Part shown: in pieces, positions 23,564-34,382 of the stretch
How the letters are laid out: each line of letters starts with the position of its first letter
Position numbering within the stretch: the stretch's first letter is position 1
Assembly: GCA_933207985.1 (NCBI GenBank)
Contig: OW240915.1
Location: forward strand, 110,907,243-110,971,242
DNA length: 64,000 bases
Direction: 5' to 3'
Origin: Pelobates cultripes
Taxonomy: Eukaryota; Chordata; Amphibia; Anura; Pelobatidae
The notes under the pieces: model-generated
Databases searched by the model: none
The model's input: the letters and a program-made list of their open reading frames with translations, nothing else
Told to the model about the DNA's origin: nothing
Position numbers and translations under genes: made by a program

Positions 23564-24760
23564 TTAACCCCTTAGTGACATACCTTTACTTAATCCCCCT
23601 AAGATGGCATGCTATAATATGTCAAATAAGGTATATTCTTGCAGCCTAAGATAGTGACACTCTTGCAGAAAGTGACACTATGAGAACCTTTGACTTTGAG
23701 CCTCTAAGTAAGTCCTCCAGTGATGATGCCCTCCTACCATCTACAAGAAGGTGCTTAGGACACTCCACAGTACCAGAGGACAACTGGGTACCTCCAAACT
23801 TGAATGCCCCGGAAATACCCCATTCACGGCTACACCTGGCATCAAAACAATGGTAGATGTTTGTGAGCCAGTGAACTATTTTAGCCTCTTTATGTTGGAT
23901 GACATATTCGAGCTGATGGTTGAGCAACAGAACTTATTTGCCAGTCAGTATATGTCTGTGAATCAGGGGTCACATTACAGTAGAAAAAACATGTGGTACC
24001 CCACTGATATTGCAGAAATAAAAAAATTTGGGGCACTTGTCAAAGTAATAGATATTGTGAAAAAGCCAAGTATCAGGTCATAGAGACATAAGCACCCTAT
24101 CCTGGTTACCACTCTTTTCCCAGGGATCGATAACAGCAAATGCTACAATTCCTCCATTTTAATGATAGTGACCACCTAGAAATGATCTATTGTTTGACAA
24201 GCTCAATACAATTCACCCCTTATCTAACTCCTGTCTAACAAATTATCCCAAAATTATACTCCAGACCAAAATATTTGTTATGGCTTATCCTTTATGAAAT
24301 TTAAAGGTAGACTGCTTTTCAAACAATATGTCCCATCAAAGTGGTCACGATATGGCATCAAATTCTATAAGTTCTATAAATTCTATAATAAATGCTATAC
24401 ATGGGCATTTCGGATTTATCAAGGGAAGTATAGCCATTTTGACACAGGATGCCCCCCTGATTCTGTGGGCACAAATAGCAAGATTGTGTGGGATCTGATC
24501 CTTCTCTTGTTAAATAAAGGTTATTATGGGTTAATAATTATTATACCAAAATTGATTTATTTTAAAAAACATTGTTTTGAAACCCTAGCTTGGTACTGTG
24601 TAAAACATTCAGCGGTTCCCCCAAACCCTGGAAAGAAGCAGTAGTGGCTCCTCTTCAGCGCTACACCAGGATGAGGTGCTGGCTCTTTGGTTCAGAGAGG
24701 AGAAAGATGTGTAGGGGCACATGGTTTGTTGCTCAGTGTGATCAGACGTGTAGGCCTGTA
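23564..24760 (+). pseudogene. piggyBac transposase pseudogene
   Basis: After TTAACCCCTTAGTGAC at 23564, a possible 5' end, the sequence reads as a decayed piggyBac-type DDE transposase in several frames. 23700-23860 is the N-terminal domain (ECPGNTPFTATPG). 23880-24080 gives FELMVEQQNLFASQYMS, NMWYPTDIAEIKKFG and VKKPSIR. 24294-24540 gives the core block MKFKGRLLFKQYVPSKWSRYGIKFYK, then YTWAFRIYQGKYSHFD and SKIVWDL. A further piece (DEVLALWF) lies near 24670. Frameshifts and a compressed middle make it inactive. The 3' end is not clear; L1 sequence starts about 24836. Confidence 0.85.
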
Positions 24761-25012
24761 GCTCAGGGGCTAAGTGGTGCAAACAGCATGTATCACAGCA
24801 ATGGCCGATACTTACCTATCTTATAACCAGGAGCAACATGACTAACAGTTTGTCTAATATAGTAAAGATGAATGTTTTTCAAGTTTCTTCACTCCCTGCC
24901 TTGCTGATGCTGATGGCCCGAGATGGCACCGATAAGCAGCCATCTCTGACTGCATGTTCAGAGGCCAGTGACATCCCTAGTGAGATTGCCTGCTACTGGT
25001 ACCTCAATCAAC

Positions 25013-25025
25013 AGTATGCTCAATT
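25013..25025 (+). repeat. Target-site duplication, left copy (13 bp)
   Basis: AGTATGCTCAATT, identical to 26099-26111; flanks the element at 25026-26098. Confidence 0.9.
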
Positions 25026-26098
25026 GGGAGGCGGAGCCTAACTACCAAGCAGATCAGACGTGCTGTGAATCAGTTCCTGCAAGAAGCGACACAAATAGGG
25101 ATAAATATCCCAAAAACAAACTCGCCCATGCCGGGGGCATCAAAGGAACCCACAAGCGAGACTCACATAGCCCGGGAACCCATACAAAGCACATGGGGCC
25201 TACTTGCGACCGAGCCAGGGAGAGACGGCCGCTCTCCTGGATGGTAACATTGCACACAACACCCTTAGTGCACTCGCCTTCCTCCCGCCCCCCGGGCCGG
25301 CTGGGGTCATCCCGGCCTACACTCGACAGCCAAAATAACCAGCCGAGACAGCAATTCAAGCTTGATCATAAAACTCAAGGCTGCAGCCCCTCACAAGGCG
25401 CACCTAAAATGTTGCCCGGCAGGGTGACAAGCCTGATGACCAAGCGACCGACACAACCGCAACGGAGTGAAACCCTGCAGAGTATGGAGGCGGTATTAAA
25501 CCGCTTCTGGGATACACTCATGGAGCGGCAACAAGCAGCTCGAACCAAGCGGCCTATACCGAATGGAGCCGCAGACGGTGAAGAGAGAGGGGGATACCCT
25601 TGGGCACAGCACCATTTCAACTACCCACCCACAAGCCACGTAGCCCACCCGGGCTGCAGGCCAAAGGGCAGAGAGCCCAGCAGCATCGACCACATCGACG
25701 GAGGATCAAGCATCACAAGCGACGGACCATAATCAGCTCCTCTGTCGCTCCCACATTTGGAGGAAACCCGGACCCCAGCGGTAGCCGAGTTTGTGGCCTA
25801 GGGATGCCGGCCTGTATACCAGCCTCGGATAGCGCCCGCTCTGCATGAGCCGCTCTGCAGAGCACCCGCTCTGCATGAGATCTCCCCTGCCGGTCTCACT
25901 CCATAGGCGTGCCGCGAGAATTAGGGTGTGCCCAGGAACACCCGCACACCCCGTGTGCACGCCTATGAATACAATTAACGTGGACAGAACCTTAATTAAT
26001 AAAATGTGCATGAACTACTCATTACCCTATTGTAACCAGTAAAAAAACCTCAGACATGTATGTACCAATCTTTGCATGTCAAAAAAAAATAAAAATAA
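25026..26098 (+). mobile_element. Non-autonomous L1-derived retroelement with 13-bp TSD
   Basis: Begins GGGAGGCGGAGCC, which also occurs (GGGGGCGGAGCCTG) at the start of another L1 5' region near 46498. It is GC-rich through about 25950 and ends in an A-rich tail (AAAAAAAAATAAAAATAA) directly before the right TSD. The 13-bp duplication AGTATGCTCAATT at both sides and the A-tail show insertion by target-primed reverse transcription. The body has long open frames (for example 24968-25732) but no domain I recognise. At 1.07 kb it looks like an L1 5' region fused to a short 3' end, in other words an internally deleted, parasite-type element. Confidence 0.8.
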
Positions 26099-26554
26099 AG
26101 TATGCTCAATTATCTTCAAGCCTCCCTGAATGCTGATTTTGCCAACAAAGCCACAGAGATACGGGCAGATATCTGAGCCATCAGTGAACGAACATCTCAT
26201 GTGTTATAAAAGCAGAGGAGCTCACAACTCCCGGGCAGACACCTATGCTGCAATAGAAAACAAAATCCTGGCACTAGAAGAGAAAATATAAGGTGATGAC
26301 AGGGATCGGTGCAATAACATAAGAATCAGGGGCATATCAGAGGAGGTAAAATTGACGAATATATTAAATCTTTAATACTTTGGTTCCAGACATGCCAGAA
26401 CAAGCCTTAATGCTCGACCGCACTCCGCTTGTCCAAACCAAAACAGTTTCCAGCTGTAGTCCCAAGGACATCCTCTCTAAGGTACCTATTATAGTACACT
26501 ATAAGGATGCTATGCTGAAATCCAACTTTTCATTGACCTCTCTTCCCATACAAT

Positions 26555-28362
26555 CAGGGCCAGATTAAGAGCCCAGTGGGCCTGGTGCTGACCATTATGA
26601 TGGGGCCTAATTACAGAATCTTAATGACCAACAATACTAACACAGTCATACCTCTGAAGCGTCATGTATCTGATGGAGATGGTGTTGGAGGGAAACTCAA
26701 AGGATGCAGCTTTAAGAAAACACATACTCTACACTAATCTCTCTCTAATTTATGCTTTCATATTACAGGAAATCCATACCCCCTAACAGCAGTGTCCAGT
26801 GAAGCAGGAAGTCAATGGGCAGGGTAAAAGCAAAAAGGGGCAAACATGCCCAAAAAGGGGGCATGTCTGTGCAAAGAATTGGAAGCCCAGCCTGGCATCA
26901 GTGTCCCTATGTATCACAGTGTCAGTGTCCCCATGTCGCCCAGTCCCCTAGTCTCCCAGTGTCTCAGTGTCCCCTATTTCTCCTAGTGTACCCATGCCTC
27001 AGTGTGTCCTGTGTCGCTAGGATACTAGGGGCCATTGAGAGACATGGGGACACAGTGAGACATGGGGACACTGTGAGACCCAGGGACACTGAGACACTTG
27101 GGGACACTGGAAGACATGGGGGCACTGAGACACTTGGCGACACAGGGAGACATGGGGGCACTGAGACACTTGGCGACATGGGGGCACTTGTGGATACAGA
27201 CATGGGGACACTGGGAGACATGGGAAAACTGAGACACTTGGGGACACTGAGACACTTGGGGACACTGAGAGACATGGGGGCACTGAGACACTTGGTGACA
27301 CTGGGAGACATGGGGCACTGAGACACTTGGCGACATGGGGGCACTTGTGGATACAGACATGGGGACACTGGGAGACATGGGAACACTAAGAAATTTGGGG
27401 ACACTAAGACACTAGGGACACTGAGAGACATGGGAACATTTGGGAAAATTTGGGGACACTAAGACACTAGGGACACTGAGAGACATGGGGGTACTTGTGG
27501 ACATACACATGGGGACACTGGGAGACATGGGGACAGACATTTGGGGACACTGGGAGACATGGGGACAAAAAGGACACTGAGAGACATGGGGACACAGACA
27601 CTGGGAGACATGGGGACACTGAGACACTAGCTGGGAGACATGGGGACACTGGCTGGGAGACATAGGGACACTGAGAGACATGGGGACACTGTCCCAAACT
27701 AGGGACACTGGCTGGGAGACATGGGGACACAGACATTTGGGGACACTGGGAGACAAGGGGACACGAGGGACACTGATAGACATGGAGACAGACACTGGGA
27801 GACTAGGGGATACTGAGACACTAGGGAAACTGGCTGGGAGACATTGGGACACGGGGAGACATGGAGACACTGTGTCTCCCAATGTCCCTATGTCTGACAG
27901 CGTCCCCATGTGTCTCAGCATCCCCATGTCTCTCAGTGTCCCCATGTCTCCATGCTGCTTTTCCCCTCATCCCTCACTTCTCTGAGCTGTAGGCTGTCTC
28001 TGCAGGCTGTAAGCTGCTGTCTGGACTCTCTGTGCTGTGTAGCTGCTCCCCCGCGGAGGGAGGCAGGGAGGGATATGCTGTTCTCTCTCCACACACAATG
28101 ACTCCTGCTGGCTGGTGCTGGTATTGCAGAGTAATCTTTGCAGAGAAAAATATCAGGTATTACTGCAATACCGGCACGGCCAGGCAGTCTCAAATACCAG
28201 ATGTGCCAGTAAAATACCAGTCAGATGGCAAACCTAAGAGTAGTGTGTAGTGTGTAAAAAAAAAAAAAACCCTTTTTTTTCTCTTTTTTTTTTAAATGGG
28301 CCTATTCCATGGTCCTGGGCCTGGAGCTGCAGCTTCATCAGCCCCTATGTTAATCCGGCCTG
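26555..28362. mobile_element. hAT-like non-autonomous element with internal minisatellite
   Basis: Flanked by an exact 8-bp duplication, CATACAAT (26547-26554 and 28363-28370). The ends are inverted: CAGGGCCAGATTAA at the left, and TTAATCCGGCCTG at the right, whose complement is CAGGCCGGATTAA. An 8-bp TSD and CAGGG ends are hAT hallmarks. The L1 ORF1 frame reads on across the site, fixing the boundaries. No transposase is present. The centre is a 1-kb minisatellite (26895-27950) and the right part holds simple T-rich sequence. Confidence 0.85.
26895..27950. repeat. GGGGACACTGAGACA minisatellite with orientation switches
   Basis: Units of about 12-18 bases built from GGGACACTG and GAGACATGG fill 27035-27870 on the plus strand. 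The same units appear reverse-complemented (CAGTGTCCC, CATGTCTC) at 26895-27005 and 27870-27950. The array is therefore bounded by inverted flanks that can pair with its interior. Long open frames on both strands (proteins rich in 'SVPMSPS' or 'RHGDT') are translation artefacts of the repeat. Confidence 0.9.
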
Positions 28363-29479
28363 CATACAATGCTTAAAAGAAAGTTTGTCCCAATCACTAG
28401 AGCCCTGAGGGGAGCGAGCATCTTATGCATATAGGAATTCCCTGTCAAGCTTATAATGTAGAAGAATGGCTCTAAAATGAATTTATCTCCAGAAGATGGC
28501 AGAAAATTGCTTCTCTACTGGAATGTGGCTGTCGACATGGCCCCTGCATCAGCCTCCTTTCTACAGTGGTCACCCTAGTGACTTGCTCAGAGTGGCGCCG
28601 CCAAGTGACTGCAGTCAAATGAGGACCAGTTCCAAATGTATGGCAGGGATAGTCACATTAGAACAGTTCATGGATCAGCTGTGTTCGAATGTTTCTGTTC
28701 ATGCTTTTGAGGCTCTATGGCCTGCTTGAGCCTTATTCAGTGAGCTTAAGGTCAGTTATTAATATGCCTGGAAGCTGTGGCACCACAAGGTGCAGTTTTT
28801 CTCCTGTCATTTTGTATGCAGGGTTCATTTACAACCCTGGTTGGGTGGCTTTATGCCAGCATGCATAATCAAGTACTATGTACCATGTTATCATGGCTGT
28901 TTTAAACGGCTAACTGTATATAGTTGATTAGTTTTATGTTATGCGATTTATTTTTATTTCTTGACTCTGCATCTCTCCGCAGAGGAGACACATTATCTGA
29001 GTGGGCGTCTGACCCCCCAAAGTCACATTCACCATTATTCCTCACCTGACAAGCATTGCCCGTTGGCACATGGCTCAGGTGCCTTAACTTCAAAACACAG
29101 GGAGCATTCTGGGCAGGCCCACACTTGGATTATGCTGTCGCAGTTGCTTAACACGCAAATGGGTATTGAGTTCATAGCCATCAGGTGGGCTAATCGCTCT
29201 TCCATACAAGGGCTTCCAATATTTAATTGTTACCTTAATCTTTATGTTCAATATCCTTCTCTATTTATGTTGTTATGCGTTCATCACCAAAGAAGATTAT
29301 ACTACAGCCCGGAACTACTTTAAAATGCTATACATGATTCTAGATAGATGTGCATAATGTAATGCTACCAATTGCTGACAAAATGGCACCACCTGCAGAA
29401 CTTTTCCCAAAATAATTATTCCTCGTAAAATACCAACCCATATTAGGGATCACAACATCAGCATGAATCTTTGTCTGTA

Positions 29480-30960
29480 ATGATGGGACTTAACATCCTA
29501 TCTATAAACACAAAATAGCTCAACTCCCCCATACAAGCGGAGATTAGCTTTGGCAAAAGCAAAAAAACACCAAGTGCATATATTTTTTTCTTTTCTCAGG
29601 AAACTCACTTTAAATGGGGGACTCATCCACAATTTAATTCTGCTTTATATCATACTGCTTCTCTTGATTTAAAACTATTGTTTTCAAGGAGTAGAGTGGT
29701 GTCCATTCTTATCAGCAACCAAGTTGCGTTCTCATTGGTGCACAAAACAGGAGATAAGGAGGGTCCCTATTTACTTATTCAGTGCTATATCAATAACATG
29801 CCGTATAACTTGATTAATGTCTATGGCCCACACAATAATCAAGCCCAATTTGTCACACTTCTCCTTGCACTGGTGGAAAGGTTCAGGTTTGGCGAGATAA
29901 TTATAGGGGGAGACACATGTTTTACTAGATCGTAAAATGGACTCTTCATCCTCACACTTAGTAGACTACAACATGACCTATACTAGAGACAAAATCGCCA
30001 CCCAAGTTTCTAGCATTTTTAGTAAACACAATTTTGTAGACCTGTGGCGTGTTTTTCATCTAACTGAAAAAGATTATACTTACCATTTGTCTGTATACAA
30101 CACTTGCTCTAAAATAGACTCTTTTTATGCCTTATACACACCTCAACTCCTAGTTGTTGCAAACACGAGTATTGGCCTGATTATGTGGTCCGACCACCTT
30201 TGTATGGGTGATTCACATCAAACACTCTAGCTATACTAAAAAAACAAAGAGAGCACAACTACACTACACTACTAACAGAAATCATGTAGTTAACACATGG
30301 CAATAATTCACAAAAAAACACTCCATACACAATTATAGTACCTACAATCCAAATTAAAGGAAATAGATCTCTCTAAGGCAGCTTTTTTGTTGACACGGTT
30401 TAAGCACATATACTTTGCATTGGGGAACAAAGTGGCCACCCTCCTTGCTTCTAAGTTAAAGGAGAGAAAGGTCACCTTTAACTTACAAGCAAGATTTGTA
30501 TTTTGCAAACTTCAGCTGACACTAGACACATAATAAAACAAACTAATTGCAGAATACTATAGCAAATTTTACAAACTCCAGGAGGTCCCCACTAATATAA
30601 CACCCACTCCCCAAGAGACCCGATACTTTTTAGATTCCCTGTCTCTCCCTACTGCATCTACAGAGAAAGTAGAACCACTATCCATACCTTTCACTGTGGA
30701 AAATGTTACTAAAGTAATAGGTATAATGCCAGCCCATAAATCCTCTAGCTCAGATGGGCTAACAAACCTATACTATCAGACCTTTTATAGGGAGCTTAAG
30801 ACACATGTGCTCTACCCACTGAAATGCTCCAGGCCCATATTACCACTCTGCCCAAGCTGGGCAAAAATCCCACCCACTACTCGAATTTCCGACCTATTTC
30901 ACTGCTGTTTGCTGCTAGCGCCAATATATCTTGATTATTTTGTCCCTGCTGGGTTTCCTT
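29480..30960 (+). pseudogene. L1 ORF2 remnant: endonuclease and first RT block
   Basis: 29520-29930 gives an apurinic-type endonuclease N-terminus in decayed form: FSQETHFKWG near 29600, RVVSILISNQVAFSL, NLINVYGPHNNQAQF and GEIIIGGDT near 29895. 29937-30220 continues with the later endonuclease part (DYTYHLSVYNTCSKIDSFY, then a WSDH motif). Near 30870 NFRPISLL marks the first RT block, after which similarity stops. Multiple frameshifts. Same L1 copy as the ORF1 pieces upstream. Confidence 0.8.
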
Positions 30961-31259
30961 AGTTAGGTTGTATTCAGCTAACTCCTCCCTTCTTGTTCAT
31001 GCTAGTGCTATTTATTATACTGGTCAAGTAGCAACCATTTTCTGTAATATGCTCACAAGAAATTCTGACTTTTCACCTTCATTTCTGTACACATTTACAA
31101 GGATTGCCAGCCCAAAGATTAAAACTTCAAGATACCCTTTTACATGTCAGTTTTCCTGAGTTGATGCTGTCTGCTGAACTTTCATTGTGTGAGTACTGGT
31201 CAGAAGCAAATGCAGCATAAAGCCTATCTGGAAGATCATTGAAATGCTTAAGCAGACAA

Positions 31260-31840
31260 AATTTAAAACATTGCAGCAAATTATCAAGTAGTCTGGGTAC
31301 AGTGTCCCTATTGTACTTAGTGCTGCAGTGTAAAACATTGCAGTTCCAGAGAAACTACAATTTTTACATTGCAGCACTAAGTCTCCAGATAGCCACTGGA
31401 GGCACTTAATATATCCTAATGGACCTTTGGCCGGTAAATGACGCTAGATGTCCTCATGCTCTGCATTAGGACATCCAGCGTCAGATTTTTTCCCCATAGG
31501 AAAGAAGTGATTCCAGCTTCTTGCTGGATGTCGGAAGAGGCAGAGCCCCGACCAGGGCACGCCCATAAGGAGGCACAGGTGACCGCCTTAGGGGGGGCAA
31601 GATTGTAGTGACTGGCAGGAGGGAAGTGCCCCCTCCTACAAGGTCCCCCTGGCATGCGGCTATGGTAGAATCAGAGGCGGCGAAGGAGCTCGGATCTCCC
31701 TACTCTGCTCCCTCGCGCCCATTTGCTGATGCTGCAGGAGCTGGAATATGACGTCATTCTGGCTCCCGGCATCAGTCCACCTCTGATTCTACCACAGCCG
31801 CAGGGACAGCTCCACGCCAGCTTTCCAGGTAGGGATGCTG
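31260..31840. mobile_element. Hairpin MITE cluster (TTAA-family relative and palindromes)
   Basis: 31280-31400 carries family motifs (GTCTGGGTACAGTGTCCCT, AGCCACTGGAGGCACTTAA) and a palindrome around GCAGTGTAAAACATTGCAG. 31440-31483 is an inverted repeat with GACGCTAGATGTCCTCATG against its complement. 31659-31682 and 31778-31800 are arms sharing GGTAGAATCAGAGG. No coding capacity; individual boundaries are uncertain. Confidence 0.65.
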
Positions 31841-31877
31841 GGTGGAAAATTTTTAATTATAAAAATATTAGTAATTA

Positions 31878-32290
31878 GTGAGTGTGTGTGTGTCTGTGAG
31901 TGTATGAGTGTGTGTGCACGTGAGTGTCTGTGTGTGTGTGTGTGCATGTGAGTGTATGAGTGTGTCTGTCAGTGTGTTTGTGTGTGTGTTTGTGAGTGAG
32001 AGTATGTTTGTCATTGAGTCTGTGTTTATCAGTGTGTCTGTTAATGAGTGTCTGTCAGTGTATGTGTCTGCCAGTGCATGTGTGTGTCTGTCAATGAATG
32101 AGTGTGTGCCAGATCAGTGAGTCTGTGTCTGTCAGTGACGTCTGTGTGTTTGTCATTGAGCGTGTGTGTGACTGTCAGTGCGTATCTGCCAGTGTGTGTC
32201 AAATCAGTGATGCTGTGTCTGTTGGTGACGTCTGTGTGTTTTGTCATTGAGTGTGTGTGACTGTCAGTGTGTATACACCATTGAGTGTTA
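31878..32290. repeat. TG-rich minisatellite
   Basis: Irregular GTGAGTGTGTCTGTCAGTG units over 400 bp. A sub-repeat beginning CAGTGACGTCTGTGTGTTTG occurs twice, about 90 bases apart. Open frames here are artefacts. Confidence 0.85.
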
Positions 32291-32429
32291 CATGGCGGAG
32301 TGGAGCGTAGTACAGGAACTTCTGTTTCCTCTACCCAGCTGGAGTGACAGGAGGTGCTCACTGAGAGAGCACTTCCTGCCAGTACGGCCGGGTACAGAAA
32401 ACTGAAGCTCCTGTAAGGGGATCAGCTGT

Positions 32430-33030
32430 GCTCAACAATGCTACAAGAGAGGTAGGAGGCACACCAGGAAAGGGAAGGAACCACTAAGGGTGTGGGGGGT
32501 GCACCAAGGGACAGGGCGGGAGGGGAGAGAAATACTAAGGGACAGGGAAAGGAGGAGTGAGGGGAGAGGAACACTAAGGGACAGGGAACGGAGGGGAGCA
32601 CTAAGGGATGGGAGGGGGAGGGGCTAGATGTGAAAAAAACACACAGCAGGGCTTTAGAAAGGCAAAAAGGGACACAGAGGGGCTGGGGGAGACAGATGGG
32701 CTGGGGTGAAAGAGACACACACAAAGGAGCTGGGAAGAGCAAAAGACACAAAGGGGCTGGGACTGGAGAAGGAGTCACACAAAGGGGCTGGGAGGAGTAA
32801 GACACACAAAATGTGGGAGGATGTAAGAGTGATACAAAGAGAGGGATAAGAAACTCACAAGGGGGGTTGTAAGAGATGCACAAGGGAGTTGTAAGACACA
32901 ATGGGGGAAAAATAGGAGCTAAGATACACTAAAGAGTAAGACATGTAAAAGAAGGCATAAGAAACACAAAAGGGAGGTTAAGAGGCACACAGGTGAAGTT
33001 GTTATATTTTGGGGGGAGAGGAGGGGACAC
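32430..33030. repeat. Long purine-rich tract
   Basis: About 600 bases dominated by A and G on the plus strand, with imperfect repeats of ACTAAGGGACAGGGA and AAAGGGGCTGGGA. The 159-codon minus-strand frame across it is low-complexity and not a gene. Confidence 0.8.
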
Positions 33031-33189
33031 AGAAAAATGCATCTTCGCCTATGTACCCAAAAATCCACAAAAGTTGGATAATTTATTTATTGTAAAACAA
33101 TAAATAATTACTTAAAATACAATTACCATTCTGACGACCAATCCCTTCCTTTATATTTTAAATCCTCCATTCCTTCCCTTCATTTCCTC

Positions 33190-33580
33190 CTCCCCTGGTA
33201 GGCTCAGAGCGCATATTCGCTCTGAGCCCAGTGAATCCTCCAATCAAAGGCTTCTTTATGAGAATTTTCAGATTCAAACTCTCAGCCAATCAGTGACTCA
33301 CCGTTCACTAAACTGGCTTGGAAAGAAATGTGAGAGAGTCAGCTGACCGCTCTCAGATAATCAGCGGTGCCCCTGCTGGACAGCACTTTGTGCTACCTGT
33401 ATCTGAAAATTCAGAGGCTGGATGCCTCCTGGGATTGCGTGGGCACGCTGGAGGCAACTTTGAGGCTATACTAATTGAAAACGGTTTAACGCTTTGAGGT
33501 AAGAGTGCCTCTAGAGAACTCCAGGCACCATAGCAACTTCAGTTAGATTAAGTTGTTTTCGTGCATGGAGAGTCCTTTTA
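33190..33580. mobile_element. TTAA-family MITE relative
   Basis: Contains CAGCCAATCAGTGACTC and GAGTCAGCTGACCGCTCT, related to the hairpin at 12847-12972. It ends with GCCTCTAGAGAACTCCAGGC and GAGAGTCCTTTTAA. Same pairing of modules as at 12.8-13.17 kb. Confidence 0.6.
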
Positions 33581-33639
33581 AGTTAAAAAAAACAAAACAC
33601 ATTAACTTCTCAGTACTTCCATAATCAGTGTGACATATT

Positions 33640-33985
33640 CACTCTATAATATAATGTAAAACGCCAATAAAACACTAATGTAGCCAAATTTCTTTGGCTA
33701 CTTAAACAAGACAGATCTTGCCTAGTAGTGGGCAAAACGCATTAGTGTTTTATTGGTATTTTACATTATATTATTGATTTCATTATTTTGTTTACTAATA
33801 AAACTAGTTTTTACTTTATTTGGACCTTCCTGATTTTATCTCAGAAGATTTTACCTGGAGGATCCCATACTTAAATTGGGAAGATACCACCTAAGATTTA
33901 TAGGATTGAGCAAAACTTCACTTTGCTCTCCTTTTGTGAGTATAATTTATTTTATCCTTTTTATTTCCTATGTATCCATATGAAG
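33640..33985. repeat. 35-bp-arm inverted repeat and Penelope-like tail
   Basis: Arms at about 33647-33682 and 33740-33774 share AATGTAAAA...CAATAAAACACTAATG in opposite orientation. The loop includes GTAGCCAAA...TTTGGCTAC, a second hairpin. The right arm follows GGGCAAAACGCATTAGTG, reminiscent of (C)GAAACGC motifs near Penelope ends. Downstream is AT-rich without genes. Confidence 0.6.
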
Positions 33986-33989
33986 AACC

Positions 33990-34182
33990 AGTGGCGTACA
34001 CACAAACCATGGGGCTCAGGTACGAAAACTGATCCGTGGACCATCCCCCCCCCCACGTGGTTACATTGCTCAGGCCGGGCCGCAACACATGGCACCCGGT
34101 CGCAGTGGTCCGCAGGGAGGCCGGGCCACCTGGAGTGATGGGCCTGGTCGCAGATGCGACCCCTGTATGTACGCCACTATAC
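33990..34182. mobile_element. hAT-like MITE, copy A
   Basis: Starts CAGTGGCGTACACAC and ends GTACGCCACTATA, inverted. The core shares GCCGGGCCGC, ACACATGGC and GGTCGCAG...GGTCCGCA with copy B at 35368-35567, in the same orientation. Confidence 0.75.
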
Positions 34183-34382
34183 ACACTATTGTATGTATGA
34201 ATGTTTCTCTGTCTGTGTGTGTGTGTGTGTGTTTGTCTGTATATATGTGCCTCTATGTGTGTTTGTATGTATGTGTTTGTATGTATGTGTGCTTGTATGT
34301 ATATGTGTTTGTTTGTATGTATGTGTGTGTCTGTATATATGTGTCTCTGTGTGTGTGTGTTTGTATGTATGTGTGTGTGTAG
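34183..34382. repeat. TG/TATG microsatellite
   Basis: TGTGTGTGTTTGTATGTATG-type simple sequence. Open frames here are artefacts. Confidence 0.9.

Larger units (their letters stand above)
24836..30960 (+). pseudogene. Decayed L1-type LINE carrying two nested insertions
   Basis: ORF1 pieces lie at 24838-25025, 26112-26546 and 28371-28640. They line up across two precisely bounded insertions (25026-26098, 26555-28362), so they were one reading frame region. Recognisable ORF1 motifs are a coiled-coil-like stretch (YLQASLNADFANKATEIRAD), the RRM-like segment NNIRIRGISEEV near 26310 and MPEQALMLDR near 26390, and a C-terminal segment near 28375-28500 (VPITRALRG). ORF2 follows at about 29480-30960. 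It is old: many stops and frameshifts in both ORFs. 28640-29480 shows nothing beyond possible inter-ORF DNA. Confidence 0.8.

Noticed and set aside
24740..24775. tRNA-like A box (GTAGCTCAGGGGCTAAGTGG)
   Set aside because: No B box (GGTTCGA) at the right distance and no cloverleaf; it lies at the edge of the piggyBac remnant.
24968..25732. 254-codon frame in the L1-derived element
   Set aside because: It crosses the left insertion boundary, is proline/arginine-rich from GC-rich DNA and matches no family I know.
26815..27945. Long open frames on both strands (up to 177 codons) through the GGGACACTG array
   Set aside because: They follow the minisatellite period, occur in several frames at once and have no domain; repeat artefacts.
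32422..32901. 159-codon minus-strand frame
   Set aside because: Low-complexity translation of the purine-rich tract.
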